Assembly (NCBI RefSeq): GCF_011064615.1
Contig: NZ_JAALJH010000021.1
Coordinates: 1 to 64,000, forward strand
Origin: Aquisphaera insulae
GTDB lineage: Bacteria > Planctomycetota > Planctomycetia > Isosphaerales > Isosphaeraceae
Direction of reading: 5' to 3'
Length of the DNA: 64,000 nucleotides
Made by a program: the position numbers and the translations under genes. Of the stretch, positions 9,672-17,007 are shown piece after piece. Under the pieces are notes generated by a model. It was given only the letters and a program-made list of their open reading frames with translations. It was not told the DNA's origin and ran no database searches. Each line of letters starts with the position of its first letter. The first letter of the stretch is position 1.

Positions 9672-10781
9672 ATGGATCAGAACGAAACGGCGGGCGCAAG
9701 TGAGCCGTCCAGCCCCAGGCGCGAGTCCGACCTGAAGCTGGAGGCGACCCCTCCCGTCGACGAGCCGATGGCCGCGCCGGCGGTTCCGCCAGTCCCGCGC
9801 CGATCGCTCCTGGGCCGGCTCAGGCTCGGCCTCCGCGAATCCGCCCCGCGGTGGCAGGTGTTCCTGATGGGCCTGCTCGGAATCGGGGCGTGCTTCGGCC
9901 TCTGGTGGTTCGTGACCCGGGGCGAGCCGGAGGAGCGGATCCTATCGCCCTCCTCCGGCCTGAGCAGCCCGTCCGAGACGTTCGCCACCTTCCACAGCCT
10001 CTGGTTCGACCGGGGGCTGACGCGAAACCTGCTGACGAGCCTGCGGCGAGTCGCCTCGGGGTTCGGGCTGGCCACCCTGGTCGGGGTGCCGCTGGGGATC
10101 CTCTGCGGCTGCTTCACGCGGGTCGACGCCTTCTTCATGCCGATCACGCTCTTCGGCCGGAACATCCCGGTCGCGGCGCTGATCCCGCTGACCTTCTCGC
10201 TCTTCGGGATCGGCGAGCTCCAGAAGACGATGTTCATCTTCATCGCCTGCGTGGCGTTCATCGTGTCCGACACCGCCCGGGCCATCCGGGAGGTCCGCGA
10301 GTCGTATGTCGACTCGGCCTACACGTTGGGGGCGGGGCGGTGGCAGACGATCATGAAGGTGCTGGTGCCGCTGGCCCTGCCGAGCGTCTTCAACTCGCTG
10401 AGGCTCCTCTTCTCGCTGGCCTTCGGCTACATCATGCTGGCCGAGGTGGTGAAGTTCGGCGGCGAGTCGGGGGGCCTGGGCGACATCATCAACACGTCGC
10501 AGAGGCGCGGGCCTCGCGAGCACGTCGTGCTCGTCCTCCTGATCATCCCCGTGGTGGCCCTGGCGATCGACCGGGCGCTGCTCTGGATCCAGAGCGAGCT
10601 CTTCCCGTACCGCTACGGAGGCGCGGGCCTGCTCCACTCGCTGGTCCGGGCGGTCATGCACGGCTGTGAGGACCTGAAGGGCTTCCTGTGGCGGAGGCCC
10701 CTGCCCCCGGCCGTGGCGGCGGAGCTGGCGGGCCCGCCCCGACCGTCCGCGAGCGGACCAGCCGACGGGGAGGGTCCATGA
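9672..10781 (+). CDS. ABC transporter permease (SsuC/TauC-like)
   Basis: A 369-residue inner-membrane permease of the BPD_transp_1 type. The N-terminal 55 residues are cytoplasmic and Pro-rich. Helices then follow, starting with VFLMGLLGIGACFGLWWFV. The EAA-type loop that contacts the ATPase is visible as YVDSAYTLGAGRWQTIMKVLVP. It lies 129 bases after the binding protein and overlaps the ATPase start by ATGA, so the three form one importer. The C-terminal extension (about 50 residues after the last helix) is longer than in SsuC. The substrate class cannot be read from the sequence. Confidence 0.88.
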   Translation: MDQNETAGASEPSSPRRESDLKLEATPPVDEPMAAPAVPPVPRRSLLGRLRLGLRESAPRWQVFLMGLLGIGACFGLWWFVTRGEPEERILSPSSGLSSPSETFATFHSLWFDRGLTRNLLTSLRRVASGFGLATLVGVPLGILCGCFTRVDAFFMPITLFGRNIPVAALIPLTFSLFGIGELQKTMFIFIACVAFIVSDTARAIREVRESYVDSAYTLGAGRWQTIMKVLVPLALPSVFNSLRLLFSLAFGYIMLAEVVKFGGESGGLGDIINTSQRRGPREHVVLVLLIIPVVALAIDRALLWIQSELFPYRYGGAGLLHSLVRAVMHGCEDLKGFLWRRPLPPAVAAELAGPPRPSASGPADGEGP

Positions 10782-11686
10782 GTCAATCCGAGCCGGGAGC
10801 CGGAGTGCCGCCGGACAGGAAGGTCGGGGTTGGCGAGGTGCTCGGCCACGTCGAGACGCCCGACGAGGTGTCGCTGCCGCACGTGGTCGAGTTCCGGTCC
10901 GTGACCAAGACGTACAACCCGGGGGGTGCGAACGAATTCACGGCGATCCGCGACGTGACCTTCGTGGTCCAGGACCTGATCGACAAGGGGGAGTTCATCG
11001 GCATCCTCGGGCCCAGCGGCTGCGGCAAGAGCACGATCCTCCGGCTCATCGCGGGACTTCGGCCCCAGTTCCCGGCGACACGGGGGGACGTCCTGGTCTT
11101 CGGCCGGCCGGTCGAGCGGCCCGGTCCGGACCGGGGGATGGTCTTCCAGGACTACACCAGCTTCGATCATCGCAACGTCCTGGACAACGTCGCCTTCGGC
11201 CTGGAGTGCCAGGGCGTGCCCCGCAGGGTCCGCTACGAGGTGGCGCGGGAGTGGATCGCGAACGTCGGCCTGAGCGTCGCGAAGGACCAGTACAAGTACC
11301 CGCACGAGCTCTCCGGCGGGATGCGGCAGCGGGTGGCGATCGCCCAGACCCTGATCCTCAGGCCCCGGATCATCCTCATGGATGAGCCCTTCGGTGCGCT
11401 CGATCCGATGACGCGGATGAACATGCAGGACCTGCTCATCGACCTCTGGCGGCGGACGCAGGCGACGGTCTTCTTCGTCACCCACTCGATCGAGGAGGCC
11501 GTCTTCCTGAGCGATCGAATCTACGTGGTGAGCAACTCACCGGGTACAATCCTCAGGGAACTGAAGGTGGAGCCGTCGGATCGCCCGTCCAAGGAGATGC
11601 AGCGTCAAACTCGGTTCCAGGAGACGGTCTATTACCTCCGCGACCTGATCAGCCAGCTCGAGGAGAGCCAGCGGGCCGGCACCTGA
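10778..11686 (+). CDS. ABC transporter ATP-binding protein (SsuB/TauB-like)
   Basis: A 302-residue ATPase. The ATG at 10778 overlaps the permease stop and has GGGGAGGG just upstream. Walker A GPSGCGKST begins at residue 78, the Q-loop is VFQDY, the signature LSGGMRQR is at 178-185, and Walker B IILMDEPFGALDP begins at 198; the H-loop is FVTHSIEEA. All catalytic residues are present. Sequence style matches the nitrate/sulfonate/taurine importers. A loop of about 15 residues between strand one and Walker A (VVQDLIDKGEF) is longer than usual. Confidence 0.9.
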   Translation: MSQSEPGAGVPPDRKVGVGEVLGHVETPDEVSLPHVVEFRSVTKTYNPGGANEFTAIRDVTFVVQDLIDKGEFIGILGPSGCGKSTILRLIAGLRPQFPATRGDVLVFGRPVERPGPDRGMVFQDYTSFDHRNVLDNVAFGLECQGVPRRVRYEVAREWIANVGLSVAKDQYKYPHELSGGMRQRVAIAQTLILRPRIILMDEPFGALDPMTRMNMQDLLIDLWRRTQATVFFVTHSIEEAVFLSDRIYVVSNSPGTILRELKVEPSDRPSKEMQRQTRFQETVYYLRDLISQLEESQRAGT

Positions 11687-11709
11687 TCGGTGAAAGGAAC
11701 ACGATCCCC

Positions 11710-12672
11710 GTGGGCCTGGGCAAGTACCTCAAGAAGGCGTTCCTCAACCACTGGAACCTGCTGGTCTTCCTGGGCGGGATGGGCTTCGCCGCCCTCTCCG
11801 GCCAGCCCGACGTGTACATCCCGCTGGTCCTCGCCGGCGAGGCGGCCTACGTCGGCGTGGTCGGCACCCACCCCAAGTTCCAGCGGATGGTCGACGTCCA
11901 GGAGCATCAGGCCAACCGCAAGTCGGACTCCGAGGTCGTCGGCGAGGCCTTCGACCGGATCCGGAAGTCGCTCCCGTCGCGTCAGCTCCGCCGGTTCGAG
12001 GCCCTCCGCGACCGCTGTGCCACCCTGCGGCAGCTCGCCCGCCAGATGCAGGAGACCGACGACCCGACGGGACTCTCCACCAACGAACCGTTCGAGGACC
12101 TTCAGCTCTCCGGCCTCGACCGCCTGCTCTGGATCTACCTCAGGCTGCTCTACACCCAGACCATGCTCGAGCGGTTCCTGGAGAGCACCAGCGAGGCCCA
12201 GATCCGGGGCGAGATCAAGAAGCTGGAGGACCGGATCGCCGGCTCCTGGAAACCCGGACCGGACGCGGTGATCCCCGAGTCGCGGCAGAACATCCTCAAG
12301 ACCCTCCAGGACAACCTGGAAACCTGCCGCGCCCGGCTGCAGAACCTGGAGAAGGCGAAGGAGAACTACGACCTCGTGGATGCGGAGATCGGCCGCCTGG
12401 AGAACAAGATCCAGTCGATCACCGAGATGGCGATCAACCGGAAAGACTCGAGCTTCGTCACCGGCCAGGTGGATCAGGTCGCCGCCAGCCTGGTGCAGAC
12501 CGAGCAGGCGATGAACGATCTCCAGTTTGCCACCGGCCTCGATCCGCTCGATGACATGGCCCCCGCGATCGTCCCTCGCGGCCAGGCGATCCCGGAGACT
12601 CCTCCGTCCGCCGAGCCACCTCCCCCCCGCCCCCGGGCGAGACAGACCGACGACGGAATTCGATACTACTGA
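11710..12672 (+). CDS. Membrane coiled-coil protein of unknown function in the ABC operon
   Basis: A 320-residue protein of no recognised family, 23 bases after the ATPase stop. The start is a GTG at 11710, with GAAAGGA about 11 bases upstream. Two hydrophobic segments lie near the N-terminus (NLLVFLGGMGFAALSG and VYIPLVLAGEAAYVGVVG). About 200 residues of charged helix follow (RLQNLEKAKENYDLVDAEIGRL), and the tail is Pro-rich. The helical part would face the cytoplasm and could bind the PspA-like protein or the ATPase; this is inference from shape and position. Confidence 0.7.
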   Translation: MGLGKYLKKAFLNHWNLLVFLGGMGFAALSGQPDVYIPLVLAGEAAYVGVVGTHPKFQRMVDVQEHQANRKSDSEVVGEAFDRIRKSLPSRQLRRFEALRDRCATLRQLARQMQETDDPTGLSTNEPFEDLQLSGLDRLLWIYLRLLYTQTMLERFLESTSEAQIRGEIKKLEDRIAGSWKPGPDAVIPESRQNILKTLQDNLETCRARLQNLEKAKENYDLVDAEIGRLENKIQSITEMAINRKDSSFVTGQVDQVAASLVQTEQAMNDLQFATGLDPLDDMAPAIVPRGQAIPETPPSAEPPPPRPRARQTDDGIRYY

Positions 12673-12709
12673 CACACCACGCCCGAGGCTGCCCTCGGCG
12701 ATTCCCGAT

Positions 12710-12916
12710 TCAGTCGTCCACGGTGATCTCGGCCTTGAGCTGCTCCCCCGAGACGAACTGGAGCGCCTCGCAAAGGGCAAGCTGCCTGGCATACTGCGTC
12801 CGTGCTTGGCCCTGAAGCAAGATCCGGCCACCATCCTCCCGAACAATCAGATCTCGAATGCAACCACGTGCGGCCTTGCGAACTCTTGATTCCATCAATT
12901 CCGCCAAGGATGTCAC
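12710..12916 (-). CDS. Small BON-like domain protein
   Basis: A 68-residue protein starting at a GTG (12916) with GGGGGAGG 3 bases upstream, a very strong ribosome site. The sequence from RDLIVREDGGRILLQGQA through ALQFVSGEQLKAEITVDD follows the alpha-beta pattern of a BON domain, in which a hydrophobic strand, a Gly turn and a helix repeat. There is no signal peptide. It converges on the ABC operon and diverges from the DUF2239 gene. Function unknown; BON domains bind phospholipid or other ligands. Confidence 0.6.
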   Translation of the reverse strand: MTSLAELMESRVRKAARGCIRDLIVREDGGRILLQGQARTQYARQLALCEALQFVSGEQLKAEITVDD

Positions 12917-13068
12917 AATCCTCCCCCTTCCTGGTGGTCAGCGAGGATGATCACCATCTGCTGCTCTATTGCCGCACGCCGCGTTCCATTCGACCCCGCT
13001 TCTACTCGCAAATTAGGACATCCAGGCCCAAAGGTGGACTGGTATTTCCGCGACCCGCCATATTTTCG

Positions 13069-13097
13069 CGTTTCGACCACTCAAAACGGTCGAAGCG
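13069..13097. repeat. Hairpin upstream of the DUF2239 promoter
   Basis: CGTTTCGACC (13069-13078) and GGTCGAAGCG (13088-13097) pair at 9 of 10 positions around a 9-base loop. It lies about 25 bases before the promoter and could be a second operator or the 3' end of an upstream transcript. Confidence 0.4.
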
Positions 13098-13110
13098 AGC
13101 CCATAATTTC

Positions 13111-13146
13111 ACCCGGGCAATATTGACGGCCGAATATTATCCGGGT
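13111..13146. promoter_or_regulatory. Operator-like dyad overlapping the DUF2239 promoter
   Basis: The 14-base arms ACCCGGGCAATATT (13111-13124) and AATATTATCCGGGT (13133-13146) are inverted copies with two mismatches around the 8-base centre GACGGCCG. The dyad covers the -35 box and the whole spacer up to the first base of the -10 box. A protein bound here would block polymerase, so repression is the likely mode. No candidate regulator gene is adjacent. Confidence 0.6.
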
Positions 13147-13151
13147 AAAAT
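13123..13151 (+). promoter_or_regulatory. Sigma-70-type promoter for the DUF2239 gene
   Basis: TTGACG (13123-13128) and TAAAAT (13146-13151) are separated by exactly 17 bases. The expected transcription start lies near 13158, about 20 bases before the ATG at 13178. This is the clearest housekeeping promoter in the window. Confidence 0.65.
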
Positions 13152-13177
13152 AGAAGGGTAACCCGGAGGGACTCGAG

Positions 13178-13786
13178 ATGAATCAGAACGACGTTCGCGC
13201 CTTCACGGCCTTCGAGGGGACGACACGGATTGCCCGTGGCGACCTGCGACACGTGGCCGGCGTGGTGAAGGGCCGATATGACCGGCCGGATCGGGCGCCG
13301 ATCCTGGTCTTCGACGACGCGACGGCGGTCCAGGTGGACCTGGACCTCGGAGGGACGGCGGAGCAGGTCGCCGCCCGCTATGAGGAGACAACCACGTTGC
13401 CGGAGGCCGCGGAGACCACCGCCCAAGAGGGAGACCTCGCCCGCCGGCCCGGTCGTCCGCGGCTGGGGGTGGTCGCCAGGGAGGTGACCTTGCTCCCGAG
13501 GCACTGGGAGTGGCTGAGCGACCAACCTGGCGGCGCGTCGGTCGCGTTGCGCCGGCTCGTCGAGCAGGCGAGGAAGCTGAGTGCCGACGCGGACCGGAGC
13601 CGGGCGGCGCGGGAGCGGGCCTATCGCGTGATGACGGCCCTGGCCGGGAACCTGGCCGGGTACGAGGAAGCGACCCGGGCCCTCTTCCGCGACGAGCCGG
13701 ACCGGCTCGATGAGCTGATTCGGGACTGGCCGCCGGATCTGTACGCGTATCTCCGGGAGCTGAGCGGGCGCGTGGACCAGGCGTGA
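13178..13786 (+). CDS. DUF2239 family protein
   Basis: A 202-residue cytoplasmic protein. It carries the family's typical blocks ILVFDDATAVQVDLDL, RPGRPRLGVVAREVTLLPRHWEWL and GGASVALRRLVEQARK. The ATG at 13178 has CGGAGGG about 9 bases upstream. The C-terminal half is helical. The biochemical function of the family is not known. It has its own promoter and operator-like dyad, so its expression is probably tightly controlled. The downstream peroxiredoxin-kinase gene begins about 180 bases later and could share the transcript. Confidence 0.85.
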   Translation: MNQNDVRAFTAFEGTTRIARGDLRHVAGVVKGRYDRPDRAPILVFDDATAVQVDLDLGGTAEQVAARYEETTTLPEAAETTAQEGDLARRPGRPRLGVVAREVTLLPRHWEWLSDQPGGASVALRRLVEQARKLSADADRSRAARERAYRVMTALAGNLAGYEEATRALFRDEPDRLDELIRDWPPDLYAYLRELSGRVDQA

Positions 13787-13964
13787 GGCGGTGCCGGCCC
13801 GGACGAATGGTCCGGGCCGACTGGAGTTCGCGGGCGTTCCTCGCCGGTTGTCTCATCGGCTAGAATCGTCCGTGGCACGGGCAGCAAGCTCGGCCGCAGG
13901 CCGGCCCATCGTCGCGGCCGCACCGCGGCGAGCGGGGCCCTTGGTATCCGGACCGATCGACCCG

Positions 13965-15353
13965 ATGGAATCCACGTTCATAGGCAATCCGGCCCCGGGG
14001 TTCGACCTCGCCTGCACGCGCTTCCCCGACCCGTCGCGGCGGCGCGTCCGGCTGGAGGACTACCGGGGCCGATGGCTCCTGCTCCTCTTCTATCCCCGCG
14101 ACTTCTCGCTCATCTGCCCCACGGAGCTGATCGGCATCTCCCAGCGATTCGACGAGTTCCAGGCGATGGGCTGCGAGGTCCTGGGCGTGTCGTGCGATTC
14201 GCTGGAATCGCACGAGCGGTGGATCGCCACTCCCATCTCGAAGGGAGGGCTCGGCGGCCTGAATTTCCCCCTGGCGAGCGACACCGACGGCGTGGTCTCG
14301 GCGCGCTATCACGTCTTCCAGGCCAGCCAGAGCATCCCGGTCCGCGGCACCTTCCTCATCGACCCCGACGGCCTGACCCAGTACCAGGTGGTCCACTCGC
14401 TGAGCGTCGGGCGGCGGAGCCAGGAGGTCCTCAGGGTGCTGCATGCCCTCCAGTCGGGGGGACTCTGTCGCGAGGACTGGATGGTCGACAGTCCCGTCCT
14501 CGACCCGTTGGGCGCGCTCAAGACCGGGCATTTCTTCTCGCACTACCTCGTCGAGATGGAGATCGGCTCGGGCACGTTCGCGCGGGTCTTTCGCGCCCGC
14601 GACCTCCAACTGGACCGCCCCGTCGCGCTCAAGGTGTTCAAGCCCGATTGCCCCGTCACCCCGGGCGCCGCGCTCGCGGAGGCCAGGGCCGCCGCGGCGC
14701 TCAATCACCCCAACGTCTGCACGATCTACGCGGTCGATGACACGGCGGGCGTGCCGATCATCGCCATGGAGTACGTGACCGGCCGGCCGCTCTCCAACTT
14801 GCCCCGGAACGGACCGATGCCGACGGACGGCCTCATCGAGATCTCGCGCCAGCTCGCCGCGGGGATGGCCGCCGCGCACGAGTCCGGGATCGTCCACGGC
14901 GACCTGAAGCCGGACAACGTGATGATCACCGAGGACGGGCTCGTGAAGATCCTCGACTTCGGCCTGGCCCGGCGACTGCGGAGCCCCGGGCCGATCGAGT
15001 CCCGGGAGACGCCGATCCTCGGCCTGGCGGACACCGCGGACGGGGTCTTCGGGACCCCGCGCTACCTGGCCCCGGAACAGACCCGCGGCGAGGCGTCCTC
15101 CTTCGCCAGCGACGTCTTCTCCCTCGGCGTCGTCCTCTACGAGCTCGCCACCGGCAAGGTCGCTTTCTCCGCGCCCAACTTGCTCCAGATCCTGGACCGG
15201 ATCCGGACCGTCGATCCCGAGGCGATGAGCGCCGAGGTCCCCGAGCCGTTCCGTTCCCTGATCCGCCCCATGCTCGAACGCGAGCCCGGGCGGCGGACCA
15301 TGACGATGCGGCGCCTCACCGATGACATCAGCACGCTCAGCGAGGCGATCTGA
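13965..15353 (+). CDS. Peroxiredoxin-Ser/Thr protein kinase fusion
   Basis: A 462-residue two-domain protein. Residues 1-180 are an AhpC/Prx1-type 2-Cys peroxiredoxin: FYPRDFSLICPTEL carries the peroxidatic Cys at 51, and GLCREDW carries a Cys at 168, where the resolving Cys sits in 2-Cys enzymes. Residues about 195-460 are a complete kinase: GSGTFARVF loop, Lys 223, Glu 239, catalytic loop HGDLKPDN (Asp 313; HGD in place of HRD), DFG 331-333 and APEQ. No transmembrane segment is seen, so it is cytoplasmic. The ATG at 13965 starts the peroxiredoxin domain where the family usually starts, although its ribosome site is weak; upstream in-frame starts would add Ala/Arg-rich sequence. Likely role: peroxide sensing that switches phosphorylation, which is inference from the fusion. 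Confidence 0.88.
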   Translation: MESTFIGNPAPGFDLACTRFPDPSRRRVRLEDYRGRWLLLLFYPRDFSLICPTELIGISQRFDEFQAMGCEVLGVSCDSLESHERWIATPISKGGLGGLNFPLASDTDGVVSARYHVFQASQSIPVRGTFLIDPDGLTQYQVVHSLSVGRRSQEVLRVLHALQSGGLCREDWMVDSPVLDPLGALKTGHFFSHYLVEMEIGSGTFARVFRARDLQLDRPVALKVFKPDCPVTPGAALAEARAAAALNHPNVCTIYAVDDTAGVPIIAMEYVTGRPLSNLPRNGPMPTDGLIEISRQLAAGMAAAHESGIVHGDLKPDNVMITEDGLVKILDFGLARRLRSPGPIESRETPILGLADTADGVFGTPRYLAPEQTRGEASSFASDVFSLGVVLYELATGKVAFSAPNLLQILDRIRTVDPEAMSAEVPEPFRSLIRPMLEREPGRRTMTMRRLTDDISTLSEAI

Positions 15354-15418
15354 CGTCCCTCCCGGCCATCCCGTTCTTTCCCCCCGCGCAACGCGTCCCC
15401 ACGACGAGAGGTAGTGCC

Positions 15419-16105
15419 TTGCCCGCCGAGAATCCCCCATTCCTCGCCATCTTCGACCATGACGGGGTCCTCGTGGACAGCCTGGAGCTGCATCAGGACG
15501 CCTGGGTCGAGCACGGCCGTCGGACCGGCCTGCCGGTCACCCGTGAGTTCGTCCTCGAGACCTTCGGCATGACCAATCCTTCACTCCTGAGGAAGCTGAT
15601 GGGCGACGGCCTCGAGGATGCCGAGATCGCCCGCCACACCGACGGCAAGGAGGCCTGCTACCGCGAGCTGGCGACCGGCAACATCACCCTGATCGACGGG
15701 GTCCGAGACCTGCTGGACGGCCTCACGGCGGCCGGCGTTCGGCTCGCGATCGGCTCCAGCGGCGTCCGCGGCAACCTCGAGCTGACCGCCCGCGAATGCG
15801 GGCTGGAGGGCCGGTTCGCGGCGATGGCGGGCCTCGAGGACATCACCCGGGGCAAGCCCGACCCGCAGGTCTTCCTGGTGGCCGCATCCCGGGCCGGCGT
15901 CGAGCCGGGGCGGGCGGTCGTCTTCGAGGATGCCCCGGTCGGCATCCGCGCCGCGAAGGCCGCGGGGATGTACGCCGTCGGCATCACCAACACCCACCCG
16001 GCCGGCCCGCTCCGCGAGGCGGGTGCCGACGAGGTCATCGAGACGTTCCGCGGCTACGACGTCCCCGCGTTGATCGATCGGCTGAAGGCTCGCGGGCTCG
16101 CCTGA
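15419..16105 (+). CDS. HAD-superfamily phosphatase, beta-phosphoglucomutase-like
   Basis: A 228-residue hydrolase. Motif I is FDHDGVLVDS with the nucleophile Asp and the second Asp, motif II is IGSSG, the Lys is in RGKPDP and motif IV is VFEDAPVGI. A helical cap lies between motif I and II. The TTG start at 15419 is used because GAGAGG is about 7 bases upstream and no ATG fits. Members dephosphorylate or isomerise sugar phosphates. It follows the peroxiredoxin-kinase gene by 65 bases on the same strand and converges on the nucleoside-salvage genes. Confidence 0.85.
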   Translation: MPAENPPFLAIFDHDGVLVDSLELHQDAWVEHGRRTGLPVTREFVLETFGMTNPSLLRKLMGDGLEDAEIARHTDGKEACYRELATGNITLIDGVRDLLDGLTAAGVRLAIGSSGVRGNLELTARECGLEGRFAAMAGLEDITRGKPDPQVFLVAASRAGVEPGRAVVFEDAPVGIRAAKAAGMYAVGITNTHPAGPLREAGADEVIETFRGYDVPALIDRLKARGLA

Positions 16106-16120
16106 GGCAGCACGCCTCAG
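16102..16120. terminator. Bidirectional hairpin at a convergent junction
   Basis: CTGAGGC (16102-16108) and GCCTCAG (16114-16120) pair perfectly around a 5-base loop. The stem contains the stop codons of both convergent genes, TGA of the HAD gene and TGA of the PNP gene on the other strand. There is no T-run. Confidence 0.45.
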
Positions 16121-17007
16121 ACATCCCCGCCGAGTGTCGACATCTCCGCCGTGAGTCCGGTCCCGCCCGGATCCGAGACCCGGAGCACGACCCGGCGGAG
16201 AAGTTTGCCCAGCAGAGGGGTGGCCTTCTTCCCGGCCTCGAGCACGTCCTTGTGGCTGATCGGCGCGACGCCGACGCCGGCCGCGGCATTGGTCACCAGG
16301 GCGAAGGCCAGGACGTCCATCCCGCCGTGCCGGGCCACGATCGCCTCCGGCACGGTCGACATCCCGACGACGTCCGCGCCCAGGGTCTGGAGCATCCGGA
16401 TCTCGGCCGGGGTCTCGTAGCTGGGACCCGGCAGGCACGCATAGACCCCCGGGATGACGTTGATCCCCAGCCGCTTCCCCTCCTCCCGGGCCACGGCCCG
16501 CAGCTTCTTGGAGTAGACCTCGGTCATGTCCGGGAACCTCGGCCCGAAGCTGGCGTCATTTGGACCGCGGAGGGGGTTGCTGCCGATCAGGTTGAGGTGA
16601 TCCGACAGGCAGACGATGTTCCCCGGGCGAAGGTCCGCCCGGATGCCACCCGTCGCCGCCGTCAGGATCACGGTCTTCACCCCGAGGAGTTTCAAGACCC
16701 GCATCGGGAACGTCACCACCTCGAGCGGATGGCCCTCGTAGTAGTGGAACCGCCCCTGGAGCAGGATCAGACCGGCCCCGGACGTGCGCCCGACGATCAG
16801 GTTCCCCGCGTGACCGGCCACGGTCGGCACGGGGAAGTTTGGGATCTCGGCGTACGGGATCGTCACCGCGTCGGGCAGGCCCTCCGCCAGCTCGTTCATC
16901 CCCGAGCCCAGCACGAGCGCCACCGTCGGCAGGGCCGGGATCGCCTTGCGGATGAAGGACGCGGACTCGGCCGCCCGGGCGGCGAGGTCTCCGATCGATT
17001 CACTCAT
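16117..17007 (-). CDS. Purine nucleoside phosphorylase
   Basis: A 296-residue enzyme of the trimeric PNP class: LVLGSGMNELAE near the N-terminus, VAGHAGNL for phosphate binding, LQGRFHYYEGH, TAATGGI, and the base-binding region GPSYETPAEIRML and GMSTVPEAIVA, with VTNAAAG near the end. It cleaves inosine or guanosine with phosphate to free base and ribose-1-phosphate in the cytoplasm. Its ATG overlaps the stop of the transporter gene upstream by ATGA, so uptake and cleavage are co-expressed. Confidence 0.92.
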   Translation of the reverse strand: MSESIGDLAARAAESASFIRKAIPALPTVALVLGSGMNELAEGLPDAVTIPYAEIPNFPVPTVAGHAGNLIVGRTSGAGLILLQGRFHYYEGHPLEVVTFPMRVLKLLGVKTVILTAATGGIRADLRPGNIVCLSDHLNLIGSNPLRGPNDASFGPRFPDMTEVYSKKLRAVAREEGKRLGINVIPGVYACLPGPSYETPAEIRMLQTLGADVVGMSTVPEAIVARHGGMDVLAFALVTNAAAGVGVAPISHKDVLEAGKKATPLLGKLLRRVVLRVSDPGGTGLTAEMSTLGGDV

